The translations under genes were made by a program, and so were the position numbers. A DNA stretch of 64,000 nt, from assembly GCA_003864495.1 (NCBI GenBank), contig ML133422.1:587139-651138 (forward strand). Direction: 5' to 3'. Source of the stretch: Nemopilema nomurai. Taxonomy: Eukaryota > Cnidaria > Scyphozoa > Rhizostomeae > Rhizostomatidae. Shown in pieces: positions 20,479 to 32,299 of this stretch; the stretch's first letter is position 1; each line of letters begins with the position of its first letter. Below the pieces are notes generated by a model that did no database searches, was not told the origin of the DNA, and saw only the letters and a program-made list of their open reading frames with translations.

Positions 20479-23400
20479 CTTTACCTTTTGTTTTTAATAT
20501 AAAAATTTTTAAATCTGATTGTGGTTGTGCTGGTTGTGGAAAAATATGGCAACGTGACGTAAATTTCAAGAAAACAAGCAATTTTTCAGTGGATGAGTCA
20601 AGGAGCTGTTTTGGAAGAGAAATAAGTCAAGGTGATCTATGTTCAAGTTGTTTTCGATATGTTTATCGATGGCGTGAAAGTGGAAAGGTTTCACTGGTAT
20701 GTACCAAACAAGTTTCCCCCATTTTGCTGGAGAATTGTTTTACTAGGAGAACATTACAACTGCAAATACATAAAAGAATTAAACACAACAATATTCCGTA
20801 TCTCCAAAAACGATTTCCACTTAAACTAATTTTTGACATTTACGATATTCAAAGGCTTTGTGTATCTTAATGTATAGAGTACCTATGCCTACACAAAATT
20901 TAGAAAAATTTAAAATACAAAGTGTCAATCCTAATGCCTATGTTGATTTCTTCCATGAATCAGAAAGTTGTACAGAGCGGAGGAAAGTAAGGAAGGAAAA
21001 GAAAGCGCAAATTTGGCGTCGCTGTTGAAAACGAAGGAAGCACTCAGCGTCAAGTCCATGAAACGAAAATCAAAAAATCGACATAACAATTGACAAATGT
21101 TTTAATTGACATAACAAATTGGAAAAAAGTGCACAGGCCTTTTGGAGATGTACTTGTCAGTCCATCTGGTCAGGTTCTTCTGGAACAGTGTGCTTTGGAT
21201 GAATTTGAATCCAAATTTGATTACATGTCACAACGTACGTAATGAGTTAATGATTACTTTTTAAATATCAGCTAAAATAAAAACATCAAATATTTTGGCA
21301 GATCCCAAAAAGACTAGCTTGAATACATATATATATATGCTGCTCAAAACTCACAAAACCAAAGCATTTCTTTGTCTCAAAACTCACAAAACTATCAACC
21401 AGTTTATAGGCTTTCAGCAGTTTATAAACACGATAAAGTGAGTCCATCAAATATGGACTCAGCCTGACCATCACCTTAGCTTCTGTTAATGTACGTTTCT
21501 TTTTTGTACATGGATTATGAATTATAAACTGAAATCGTGGTCTCAACCGACAGCTTGTAAAAATTTGAGAGATTTGATTGGTGGAGACTGTTTTTCAATT
21601 GTTGCTAATTTTTTTAAAAGTCAGTAAAATTCATAATGGCACATTAAAGGTTTCGTATATTTTGAGCAACAAGGGGGTTTCCATCTGCAAAGTTAAGCGT
21701 CCCTGCAATATTACGATAATAAGCATTTCAATAAACTATAACGATTCACTAAACTGAAAATGATATTAAATTTGTTTCATTATGCTCTAGGTACAGACCT
21801 GAAAATCGAAATCGATCAACTAAAACATGCAATGCATTGCACATTCGGCAAAGAACGGCAACAAATTATTTACGACCCAAGAGCGTTTAGAAAATTTTGT
21901 AGAGATAAGGGTGCACATACAATATTTGACAACATTCTTGGTTCTTTAACAAACAGTCGACAATCTATATCAAAAAGGCGTTCTCAAGAATTTCGAACAG
22001 TAGAAATAATTTATAAAATGTGCTATTGTAAAAGCCAAAAATGTAATTACATGCAAAAAGATCACTGAATATGTTTTAAATTCAGCCATTTGACGCAAGA
22101 GGGTATAGATACCGAGTTTAATCTTGGGAATTCAGTTTGTCATAAAACGTTGTCCAGCGAAATTTCAAGATTGTCAAATGATAATAGAGAAACTGTTAAT
22201 GCAGCTGTTAAAAACGCTATAGAAAACAAGTGGCTGTTGATATTTATAATTGACGATTATACATATGTTCATTCGACCCGTCGTCCAACAAACCAGCAAA
22301 CACCTCATTCCATTAATATGTGCACCATAGTCTGTAGAATTGTGTCAAATATCCCTGCCATTCCCTTAAAATCCACCGAATAACTCCATCACCCAGACGG
22401 TATTGGAACTGAAGTTTTGATAAAAAACATGACATCACTTGCGTCAATGCATGCCTTTAGCCAAACTTACGCGAGCTGTTTGCCAGGATGGCTAAAGAAC
22501 ACTTTCTTCGATCCAGAGCACGAGCGCCACCGACTGAATGTCCATCAATACCATAGCTCTGAGAACGTCGGAAAAATGCGATGCCTCAACAATTTGTATT
22601 TATTGGATTTTTTGAACAGCCATTGAAGAGCAGAGAAAACTTCAAGGAGGCACTTAAGAGTGTGATGAACTCTGCTGTTAAATAGTACATGTCTTGATAT
22701 GCAGTTGTAGTCCAGGAGATTGGCCGGCGCAGTTTTACATCTGCCAGACCGTATACTCTTCTCTGAATTCGAAAAACAGTTCCAAGGTTGAAAGAAGCTT
22801 TATTCAAAACCAGTTTCCAGTGCACCATGACTATGCATTTAACCATAACCATAAAGATGTTCACGGGTCAGCTTTTACCAACCCTTTGCAGTCTGCAGTA
22901 CCGATGATTGGACCGCTCCACGTATCATTAAATGCCCGAGAGGATGTGATGATTAATTTCCATTTATTTTTCAAGTATATTTATGAACTGGTTTTTCGTC
23001 ACATTAAACTCGCTGAGAAACCCAAGCCTTGGAGAACATCACTGATCCTTAAAATTGTATATGGTGGATGGACACTGATTCGTTCACAAATCAACACGAA
23101 ATTCTCCAAGTGCAAACACCCACTTTATGCCACATTTCTTAATCTTTTAGACAGTTATGTTCCCTTGGTTCTCTCTATTTACAGCATTACATTCCGTTCT
23201 AACAATTTCGCTGAATATTTTCTTGCAATGAAGTTTGTGTGGATCATGTTCTATTGCTTCAAGCGACGCCACTATGACAAAGCAACATTGATTTGGTTGT
23301 CTAATATCCTTCATTCGAAAAATAACAATTTCGATTTGTTCAACTGTTTTAGAAACTTTTTGAACATATCTGACGAGTATGGCGTAGAAAACGCTCATTC

Positions 23401-23644
23401 AATTATTCGCGCTCAAACAAAAGATGGGGATGATCCTTCAACACTAAAGAGAAAAGCTATGGCAGTATTCCAGTCTAAAAAGTCACATCATAATTCTAGA
23501 AGTTCCTTTACCCCTCCAAAGAAATCGTCATTTAGCCATAATCAGTTAAAATCTCTCAAACTATCAGCTGCAGCTCATCTCACAAAAATGTTTTCAAGAA
23601 TATCTTCTCTAAGTTCCTCACCAAATCTGAATACAATCCTTTAG
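20479..23644 (+). pseudogene. Large transposase-like gene, N-terminal and core parts
   Basis: After a good acceptor (tttttcag near 20478) an exon encodes a Cys-rich finger (CGCAGCGKIW then GDLCSSCFRYVYRW). A second coding patch near 20990-21235 (FGDVLVSPSGQVLLEQCALD) ends at a GTAATG donor-like site. The core resumes after an acceptor at 21790 and runs with stops and frame changes at about 22067, 22385 and 22625 to 23644: YDPRAFRKFCRDKGAHTIFD, FIIDDYTYVHSTRRPTNQQT, PGDWPAQFYI, IGPLHVSLNAREDV, and DEYGVENAHSII. The spacing of IDD, GD and the later acidic EN recalls RNase-H-fold transposases of the KDZ/DUF6589 kind, but that is inference. I know similar text from multicopy genes in cnidarians; no standard name is certain. 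RING and protease-like parts follow in the same orientation. Confidence 0.55.
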
Positions 23645-23649
23645 ATAAT

Positions 23650-24295
23650 ATGCTGAAAGCATTCTACTCAACCGACACCAAAATAAATTCCTTTCCCTTT
23701 GGTTACCACACGGAATGGAAACCAAATCCTAATCGCTTTTGTGACCTTCCTGCTTGCAATCTTCAAAAAGCAGACGAGGAATGGGCGATGATTGAAGGGT
23801 GTGGCCATTCATACCATATAAGATGCCTGAATGATGTGACATATTGTCCGATTTGTAGAGCCTGTATAAAGAACGAAATAGAAAGACTATCAACTTCAAT
23901 AATAAATGGAATATATAGTAACCAAATAAAAGATCTTCCAACTGTGCAGCTAAATGCTTTCGAAATAGTGGAGGAAAGATATGATACTAGTGATTTGGAT
24001 GCAGAAGATATGAAATTTTGCGAAGTTTTAAGAAATGATATAGATAAACTTACCGAATCGATCGAAAGTCTTCAGCCACAAAGCCCACATGACAATTCTG
24101 CTGCTGTTTTTACTCCACTCCATAGAGAGAGAAAACCTCCGCACTGTAAGAAATGTGGTCATGTGGAAAAAGGGACACAAAAAGGCCAACCAAGGTGGAT
24201 TAGAGTGTTGCCTTTTCTGCCAAGTAGGTACCTGCAGCATTGCTGGCAAAACAGTTACCTGCAACTGTGATTGGCATACCGAGCCACTAAAATAA
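23650..24295 (+). pseudogene. RING-H2-like and SWIM/Cys-rich segment of the same gene
   Basis: Frame 23650-24270 has a RING-H2-like finger: FCDLPACN, then EGCGHSYHIRCLNDV and YCPICRAC (about residues 31-75). Such fingers usually recruit E2 enzymes for ubiquitin transfer. An acidic linker (TSDLDAEDMKFCEVL) follows, then HCKKCGHVEKG. After a frame change near 24190 the sequence reads ECCLFCQVGTCSIAGKT and CNCDWH, a second compact Cys/His cluster. A stop follows at 24293. The 5-base gap from the preceding frame (stop at 23644) shows that both belong to one protein with a frame break or a short intron. Confidence 0.65.
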
Positions 24296-24379
24296 TTCAA
24301 GGGGAAAGGAAAGAATGTCCACGGCAAAAGTACCACAACCAAGCTTGGACACATTACTGAGCATATTTTACCACCAGGA

Positions 24380-24945
24380 GCGTCACAAGTTGGAGTAAAA
24401 GGCTATGGAACAGGGTCAAATTCTTGCACAGCAATATCTGTTTTGACATGCAAAGCAACATTGAAGCAATCCTTCTTGTCACCTTCAGTGACTGATGATG
24501 TCGACGAATTGATAGGCCGCTACTGTGGTATAATAGCAGAGGGAAACATCCTCTATGAGTTCGTTAATTCTTCAGATGATTCTCCAAACTTGATGGTTGA
24601 AGAGGTACTTGAAAACTCTGACGTCGAAGTTTATATGCCTCAACCAATGATACCAATTCTGAATAGGACTAACATCTCGAAACGAACTTGAAATCGCTGT
24701 TGGAAACCACATCAAATCTCGTTTGCGTGCTCATCGTTTATCCAGACTAGGCATTATGCGTTTACAATGACATAATTTGGGTCTTTGACAGCCACCGTCA
24801 TTTAGACAGAGGCGCTTTAATTGCCTTTACCTCGCAGGACTACATCGATGATTTCTGTAAATATTTAGACACGGTTTGCAAACGTTCTCATGGCTATGGA
24901 GTAGAAGGAAGTAACTTAGTATACTTAGAACCATATAAGAAATAA
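24380..24945 (+). pseudogene. Cysteine-protease-like C-terminal domain of the same gene
   Basis: The frame reads QVGVKGYGTGSNSCTAISVL (Cys at about 24426), then RYCGIIAEGNILYEF. After frame breaks between 24690 and 24750 a last block reads DIIWVFDSHRHLDRGALIAF (24769-24828) and ends at a stop at 24943. A nucleophile-like Cys in SNSCT followed by an Asp-Ser-His block near the end is the layout of papain-like deubiquitinases such as the tegument USP type; this assignment is inference. Together with the upstream RING finger it would give one gene both ubiquitin-attaching and ubiquitin-removing modules. Confidence 0.45.
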
Positions 24946-25439
24946 ATTTAAGTTCAGTTGCTAATCAGTTGAGTTTACAAGTGCCGTAGAACGCCGTGCT
25001 AACTTTGCACAATTCAATTTTGCATCGTGTATGGCAAAAATGTTATAGCTAGTTGATGAATTTCTGGCAATATTCAAGTCTCACCTTGTAAATTTCGTTG
25101 ATATTGTTCAAAAAGTTTTGTTTCTTTTTGTAAGCACTTACAGTTTCATCTTCCCCTCCCTGATTTTACCGAGAACGTGTCAGATATTGAAGAGCCCGCA
25201 AATGTGCGCATAAGCCTGCGACGCTCTGACCAGCGGCAGACATTTTTCCTATCTTTTGTGTCCTCCTTGTCCATAGAGCAGTCGGCTCAGGTTCTTAATC
25301 AGGACTTAGTGGACACCTCCATCATCATTCTCCAGTAAGAACAAGTAAGAACAAGGATTCCAATAATGGTAGCAGAAGTAAATTTTTTGATTGTTTGGCC
25401 TGAGCGACACATTGTAAGGAAAAATCTCCAAAGATCATT

Positions 25440-25851
25440 TGAAAAGAAGTTTCTGGGCACTGTGGTAATAACTGGCTGCGCAGCCCATTTGGTTTATTGA
25501 GAGCCCATTTGGTCCGAATGCAAGGGCACAAACATGGTCCAATTACAAACATACAAATACTATTAGTATTTAATTGGTATAACCCCAAATGGGAGTACAT
25601 GCTTTCTGACAAAGAAATCACAATAAAAAATGGCTTTCTGGAAAAACTGAGTTATGGAGATGGTGTGTTGGCAGATCGAGGATTTTCAGTGGAGGAACAG
25701 GTTGCCTACCAAAGTTCACATCACGGAAAAAACAGATGCCCACACAAGATGTTGACTTCTCCTGACAAATTGCCAATGTACAGGTTCATGTGGAAAGAGT
25801 AATAGGCCGTCTAGAGAAATTTTGCAAAGTACAATTCCTATAACGCAGAAT
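25440..25851 (+). pseudogene. DDE_Tnp_4 (ISL2EU/THAP-type) transposase fragment
   Basis: Frame 25497-25802 contains MLSDKEITIKNGFLEKLSYG and GDGVLADRGFSVEEQ, the SDKE and ADRGF blocks of DDE_Tnp_4 nucleases. In a neighbouring frame the text IANVQVHVERVIGRLEKF (25765-25820) supplies the RIHVERxxGR block with the third acidic residue. Upstream, YLIGITPNG is readable near 25560. The N-terminal half and the first catalytic Asp are missing. The gene ends where a LINE tail begins at 25852. Confidence 0.7.
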
Positions 25852-28300
25852 AAAATAAATAAATAATCAAATGTTTTAACAGGATAACACATCAGTAAAA
25901 TATATACTGTTATCATTAGGGTCCTGATACTTAATAAATTAATGGTAAAAAATCTAAAAACTAATTATAAGAGTTCAATACAGTCCAATCTAAAGATAAA
26001 ATAATTTTACATCAAATGAAATGAGTTTCTAGAAATCGTCTAAAAATAGTTTTAGATTCAATCTTTCTTTCACTTAGTGGCAAGTCATTAAATTCTTTTC
26101 CTGCCTGATAGTAAAAACCTTTGTGTCCAAATTCTGTTTTCACTTTAGGCAACTTGACAAGATGTTGGTCGTTTCTAGTATTTTTCCCATGAGCATTTAT
26201 AACGAAGAAATCTTTCATTGCATCGCAGACATTGCCTTGTAAGGTTTTAAACACCAAATTACAGGACCTCTTTTTCACTCTTGCATCGATACTGGACACA
26301 TGCAAGCTGACAGATGCAACCTTGGTCGATGTAATAACATCAAGGCTTCTACACTCAAGACTTTCAATTCTTTTCTTGTATGATGAAGACCATCGAGGGA
26401 CAGCGAACCACAATATAAAAAAAGGCATTATCATGGTGCGATTGATCTTTTCAGTGCTCCCAGAGTCAATGGATCTCCTAATGCATCAAAGTGGATTTAA
26501 TCTTCCTGTAGCCTTTTTATAAATCTTGTCAAAGTGGGTTGCAAAGTTCAATTATTGATCTAGATGTACTCCAAGATATTTGTAACAAAAGTCCTTAAAA
26601 TCGATGTTCCATTTACTTCAACTTTTATCTCCTTTTTCTCTGTTTTACTTAGTCGTTTAGCTGTGCCAAAGATCATTGATTCTGTTTTTCCCTTTTTCAA
26701 GTTTATCAGTAGTTCATTTCCATCGAACCAGGCTTTTAGGTGTCATTATTTAGCTTACCTTCAATTTCTTCGTGGAACTGCCTGGCACAAATATGACTGT
26801 ATCATCAGCGTATGTTATGATTTTAGAATTGTGTCAAACAGTGTGAGCCGCATTAAAATGCATTATAAACAACAGAGGACCAATAATCGATCCTTGTGGT
26901 ACTCCTCAAAATACTGGCGTGATATCAGAGGCACATCCATTACTTTGAACAAACTGGCTCCGGTTAAAAAAGTAATCAGTGAACCAGTTTAACTCAGTAC
27001 CATGAATCCCAAAGGAAGGCAGCTTGTTTAGAAGGCTTGAATGACTGACCGTGTCAAAAGCTTTTGACAAATCGATGAAGATGACCTCTATGAGGGAGCC
27101 TTTGCCAGCTTCCTTTCGTATATTATCAGTCAAGAGTGTCACTGCTAATTCTGTTGAGCGCTTGTAACGAAAACCAAATTGAAAATTGAACAGCATACAA
27201 TTCTTTTCCAAATGGTCAATCAGCTGTTTGTGAATGAACTTTTCCAACCATTCACTTCTATCATTGATGTTGTAGTCATCAAAGTTTCCTTTGTAGGGTA
27301 TATTTTCTTTATTGCAGACCAAAATTTATCTGCAGCATCGACATTTTCCCGCAATAATTCTTTGTTATATCTTGCTTTATTGCTTTCAACAAGATTGTTC
27401 ACTCTGTTCGTGCTGCGCTTATATGTAGACCAATATAATTCAATGTTTGACCGTCTGGCCCTGCGAAGAAGCTGGTCCCTGATATTAATTTCCTGTTTGA
27501 GTTCCTTTGACAGTCATGGACAAAGCCTTCCTTTTATAACCTTCTTAACAAAAGGCACATAAGCATGCATTGTGTTAAGATCTCATTGAACAATGCCAAT
27601 GCTGTATTTACAGAGCCAGCTGAGTAGATCAACATTTTGAGATCCTAGATCCTCACAAAAGGAAGCTTGGTTGTACTTTGAATAGTTTCTGCATTTAATT
27701 TCTTTGGGCTTTTGTTTTATGTTGTCGGCTTGCGGACACAAGCAATCAGCTCATGATCACTAAGACCAGCGGGAATTACTGTCGGGGAGCAAATGTTTTG
27801 TGGCTTATTTGAACATATAACATAAATAAGCGTGGACGAGAGTCTAGTTATCCTTGTGGAAGCTTTGATCAGCTGTTGACGACATGAAGACAGTATATCT
27901 TCAAATTCTTTGTCGTCTGATTACATGATTACAATTTAAAAGACCCAGAATAAGAGAATTTATTTTCCGTAGAAATTATGCCCATCATTGTTTTAAATTT
28001 GGTTACATAATTTTCTGGAAGATATTTTGACGTATCTGGTTGCCGATAAATAATGCCAATAAGGGTACCTTTTGTTTTGGGAAATAGTATCTCCCACCAA
28101 ATACACTCTATTTTGGGTTGATCAAGGTAAGATATTTGTTGATATGGTATATGGGATGCAATATATAGCCCCACACCGCCTCCTTTATCCGGGTTTGAAA
28201 GTCTTGGTTTTGCGCTTTTTAACGCTCTCTAAGGATTACAGATACTGTGTACAGCCAGCTCGGGTTACTCATAATGTATGTCAGCATTCACACCATTTGC
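25852..28300 (-). mobile_element. CR1/L2-like non-LTR retrotransposon (LINE), minus strand
   Basis: From high to low coordinates: endonuclease block 28174-27929 (WWEILFPKTKGTLIGIIYRQ), linker 27402-27220 (DAADKFWSAIKKIYPTKETL), reverse transcriptase 27322-26906 (FGFRYKRSTELAVTLL; FIDLSKAFDTVSHSSLL) and C-terminus 26434-26012 (LVKLPKVKTEFGHKGFYY, FNDLPLSER). The 3' end is a TTTA-rich simple repeat, seen on plus as aataaaataaataaataatc at 25852. Endonuclease, RT and this tail define a LINE of the CR1/L2/jockey group. Frame breaks separate the blocks and the palm YxDD box lies in a broken stretch near 26800-26830, so it is inactive. It inserted in, or next to, the DDE_Tnp_4 gene. Confidence 0.8.
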
Positions 28301-28905
28301 TGTGTTTTGAATATCAGCAGCTTCGTTCGGACTTTCGCGATCATGTTTTGTTCAGCCCAATAAACAGAGAGCTTCGTTGAGATCTTTGGTCAAGCATTTC
28401 AGGTGTAATGAGTCCTGACATTGCACACACATAGCTCTACTTTGGTTTTTCTCACTGTTTTGGCACACGAACTGCACTTAATAGATGGACCCGGGCATGT
28501 TTTAACATTCAAATTTAAATCTATGAAAACATTTTCTAACAAAAACATCACACGTCCCACATATCACACTCTATTTGGTTAGATACAAAACTCTTATTGG
28601 CAGAACTAAATGGGCAATTGAGTTCTTAAAACAAAACACACAAAAAAAGAAAACAGGGCTCAACATAAAGTTAATATAAATTCTTAGCAACATTGGTATT
28701 TTCAGCAAGACTTTTATCCTTTTAGCTCATAGAACAAGATTTTGAAAAGTTTTTTCACAAATGCAAAGAACAAACAAGGTTCTTACCTACATAGCTCCCT
28801 TGTAGCTGAGGCAGTCATTGCCTGTCTGGAATACTAGAAATTTGTTTTTCAGTTATATATTGAATATGCCTTACTAATTCTGATCTTCATTAGATCAGTT
28901 TTGGC
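28301..28905. other. Noncoding stretch upstream of the LINE
   Basis: Traces of the LINE 5' region may extend to about 28400. Beyond that I see no coding sequence or repeat structure. Confidence 0.4.
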
Positions 28906-28910
28906 ATTTG

Positions 28911-29043
28911 ATCTGAAATTTCTAGAACCTCTTATAAAAACAAGCCATCCGCTTTTCAGGCAAATAGCTTTTCAGGCAAAAAACAAACCATCTGAAATTT
29001 CTAGAACCTCTTATGAAAACAAACCATCCGCTTTTCAGGCAAA
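28911..29043. repeat. 79-bp direct duplication
   Basis: The block starting atctgaaatttctagaacct at 28911 recurs at 28990 with few differences and includes ccatccgcttttcaggcaaa in both copies; the phrase cttttcaggcaaa also appears a third time between them. Confidence 0.85.
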
Positions 29044-29099
29044 ACTGTCCCTGTTTATTGATGTACCACCAGTTAGTCAAAAGCATTTTGTAAAATGAA

Positions 29100-29713
29100 A
29101 CAGTTAAGAGAACATCTAATACCTGGCTCCAGCCACTTCTTTACTATGCCCCGTTCGCCTAAATCACCATGTGAACATGATGGGTATTTCTCACCATGGC
29201 CGTCATGGATGTTTCCCATGTGATTTAGCAATGAGAGCCACTTCGCAAGGACCCTTTCACCATCACCTTCATTAGTTAAACTGCACACCAATGAATATGG
29301 TTAGACATGCTCTTAATCCAACCTGCCAATTCTTCGCAATTCTTTTGTTGTGACAGTGTTATTGCTTTTTTGATGAAGCCTTAAAAGTTCATAATACTAA
29401 ATTATAAAAATTTTAAACCAATGGAAAATATCACAAATGATTTAAAATAGAATTGACAGTTTGCAACATCAAACAGACAAAAGAAAATTTCTAGTCAAAT
29501 GGGGCCAGGAATCCTATATTGATGCTCATGAAATATTACTTTCTGAAATCTGACCCTTTGCAACATGCCAAACATACAATAATGTTTCACATTTGGAAGG
29601 TTTTCACATATCCGTTTCTGAATCTGAAGATGGCGATAGGTTATTAGAGCTGAAATAGTGAGTCTAGCCGATGATATTTGGTTGCAGGTTCTTATCAGAC
29701 CTTCTTTCTCCAT
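29100..29713 (-). pseudogene. THAP-linked transposase-like protein, middle/C part
   Basis: In minus-strand order: ENLPNVKHYCMFGMLQRV (near 29600), CEELAGWIKSMSNHIHWCA (near 29310) and VLAKWLSLLNHMGNIHDGH followed by KKWLEPG (29250-29120). This series (FDVWH-like, then W..SxxNHxxW, then a KW..xxNH block with GH) is one I recognise from a multicopy gene family in cnidarians and fish that often follows a THAP domain. At least two frame breaks occur. The THAP segment at 29782-30200 lies directly upstream in the same orientation. Confidence 0.5.
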
Positions 29714-29781
29714 CGCAATGCTGTTAGCAACTTTATTATATTGAAAGCAAAATATAAGTACCTTACTGTAATTAGGGAACC

Positions 29782-30200
29782 TCAGAAGAACTGGATGGCG
29801 AGAAACCCCACCAAAAACTGAGGTGCAAATTGTCTTGGCCGATTTTGTGTGTTTTCAACATCGATGACCACTTGATCCATTTGCATTTCCTCATCTCCTT
29901 CAGATATGAAAGCAACTGTTGGCACAGCATCCTGCCAAAGCTCTAACCTTGGAGACATCTTCATTTTCCTTCTCTTTAGGTTTAAGAGGCTCTCAGGTGT
30001 GAAATAATCGCTGCAGATGTAGCCTGTCACAGTATCTTTCCAGGGAAAACGCGTGCTTCTTACAAAAGCATTCCAGGCCGAGCACATGGAATCATTCTCC
30101 GGGAAAGAATGAAAAGAGGGAATCCCCAGCAGGGCAACATTACCACAGTTTCCCACTACTCATTTCCTCAACCCACGTTTTTTTGTCGTCATACTTCAAT
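29782..30200 (-). pseudogene. THAP-type zinc-finger domain, degenerate
   Basis: The minus frame contains SFHSFPENDSMCSAWNAFVR and GYICSDYFTPESLL, matching the FHxFP, central Trp and CSxHFxxxx parts of THAP DNA-binding domains. The zinc-ligand His reads Tyr (CSDYF) and the N-terminal CxxC survives only as NCGN with a stop close upstream, so zinc binding is probably lost. THAP domains bind transposon ends in several element families; here it heads the minus-strand transposase-like gene 29100-29713. Confidence 0.65.
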
Positions 30201-30540
30201 TTTATATCCGCAGACTATATCCAAAGAGGAGACGAATGCACACAGCAGAGCTAGGCTTCTTTGACTAGACCTCTCGTCACAGCTCTACTTTTGTCGGAAA
30301 ACACCAGAGGATCGCAACAAAATAGTGATGAACATTTTGACGTCCGAATGTCCCCAAATGGATTCGGTTTTGCCGTTTTTTATGGGAAAGGTGCAACTTT
30401 AAAGGTTAATAACTTCAAAATGAATTGGAATTTTGCAAAAACAACTACTTTCTCATAATCCATGCAACAGATACCTTCTTTCTAGCAAATTTTGCTGGAG
30501 AGGCCCTTTAATCTATAGTGACAATATCATTTACATTTAT

Positions 30541-31090
30541 ATTATGCTATGGCCTAAACGAAAAACTCAACGGCGTACTACTACCAACGTGGTGCAGTGG
30601 GTTTGTTCCATGGAACCCCATAAAGAGGATGGCTTTCACTTTCATATGTGTGTTCTTCTTAGCAAGAATCAGCGTTGGCTGAAAGTGAAAAATTTACTCA
30701 AAAGACCGCTTCAGCATTGTCATAAATTTTTGGGGTCATTCTGGATATCACACTGTTTTTGAGTATGTCACAATAGAGGGTCCCGATTTTGTGACCAGCT
30801 AGATCTATCCAACAACAGTTTAGGCACTGATAGCGCTAAATGCAAGGAAAGCCAACTGTAAAAAGAAGGAATAGAAGTTCAAAAAAGAAAGAAAATTAAG
30901 CAACCTTTACGTTGCAGATTTAATTATTAAATTCAAGATGTGTACCATGCTGGAGGCTTTAGCATACGCCAACAGCAGGAAGCTACTTGGGCACTCTGCT
31001 CTGTATGAATTCATTTTAAATTCTTTCTTGGTGTGGAGGACAAAGAATAATATTCCTAAACGATTTCACGTACTCACTGATAATTCTACC
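30541..31090 (+). pseudogene. HUH Rep-like (rolling-circle initiator type) fragment
   Basis: Frame 30541-30762 reads WVCSMEPHKEDGFHFHMCVL then NQRWLKVKNLLKR. The HFH triad preceded by a Glu matches motif 2 (HUH) of rolling-circle Rep nucleases. Downstream in broken frames FEYVTIEGPDFV (motif-3-like Tyr, near 30765) and ALAYANSRKLLGHSALYEFI (near 30960-31010) continue the protein. A helicase domain that usually follows is absent. It resembles the CRESS-type Rep genes found as old copies in animal genomes. It is fragmentary, with several stops. Confidence 0.5.
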
Positions 31091-31259
31091 GGAGTGTAAT
31101 GTTACTTCCCCTTGAAGTCGTTCATTTTGCGGCCCGGAAAACTTCATATAGCAAGGACATTCTGTTGGAAAAAGATATGCTCATCTTTGCAACATCCAAG
31201 GCACCAATACCTTCCGTTAGGATGGTGTTCGACAGACTGTACGATGGACAATGACTGTA

Positions 31260-31580
31260 CTGATGGACAATGTTTAGCTTCTGCTTTCTAATACATATGG
31301 AGAAAAATATGTGCATGTTGCTTTGCAAGCTCTTTGTTGTCTTGGACGCCATTATATTGTTTCTTGCACTTTTGTTGTTGATGCCGATGGAAAATTATTG
31401 GAAAATTATCCACAGTTAACTTGTCATACAGGGGTGTGCAGTAATTTAATCAACATTGTGAATAAGTCATTTCTCGGCTTTTCCTCTCTTCCACCAAGAT
31501 ACAAGGAAAAATTTCATGTTCAACGACAATTTAAAAGTATAAATACATCATTCAATATGTTATTATCAACAAAGCGTTGA
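31260..31580 (+). pseudogene. Possible SWIM-like zinc-finger remnant
   Basis: The frame from 31311 reads IVSCTFVVDADGKLLENYPQ then LTCHTGVCSNLINI. This is weakly like the CxC...CxH SWIM fingers that precede YqaJ nucleases in ISL2EU elements. The cysteine spacing is imperfect, so this call is tentative. Confidence 0.25.
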
Positions 31581-32299
31581 GCGTGGAGAAATATGCAGTT
31601 TCTACTCTATTATAGAGTACTAAAGTGTGACGTCACATCGTGTAGCAACCAAATTTTCTGTTCTAAAAATACCTTACTCTGTATATGAAGTCAATAGATT
31701 GTAATAAAAAGTCAGCTTTAAATGTGTATTTCGTGTTATCGAAAGAATCGATTTGAAACTTTTCGTATGCCTTAAAGCCTTTTAGTTGATTTGCCGATAA
31801 AAGCACATATTTGTCAAGTATACGATTAATTTTCAAAGCGCAAAAAGGTTCAATGCTTGCTCCTGATTGCAACCACCAGTCGGGATCGCCCTACTGTCGT
31901 TTCTTTGGATTCCCAGGCAAAGAAAGAAGCCCCAGGAACACAAGTGATGGTTGAAGCTATTGAGGTTAGATTAATTCATATTTTTTCACAACTGGCGATG
32001 TAAATTTTGGCCATGGCATAGATCGATACACTGCCTGCTTTTGCATAGCGTACCGTAATCATATCAACGCAACATGTAGGTCTTTAGGCAAAAAGTAATC
32101 AGATCCTTATTTCCGCCACTATTCCAGTGCTTAACCTACATGGGTACCGAATAAGTAAGGTATTAAAGTTGCAAGCCCACCTCCCCCGGCCCTGTGACAA
32201 GACAATTTAAATTTAATGTTTGTAGCTGTCATTTCAGATATGGAGAGATTTTTCCGTCCTCTATTACCAAGCTACGGGTCACCAAAATGAAAGCAGATT

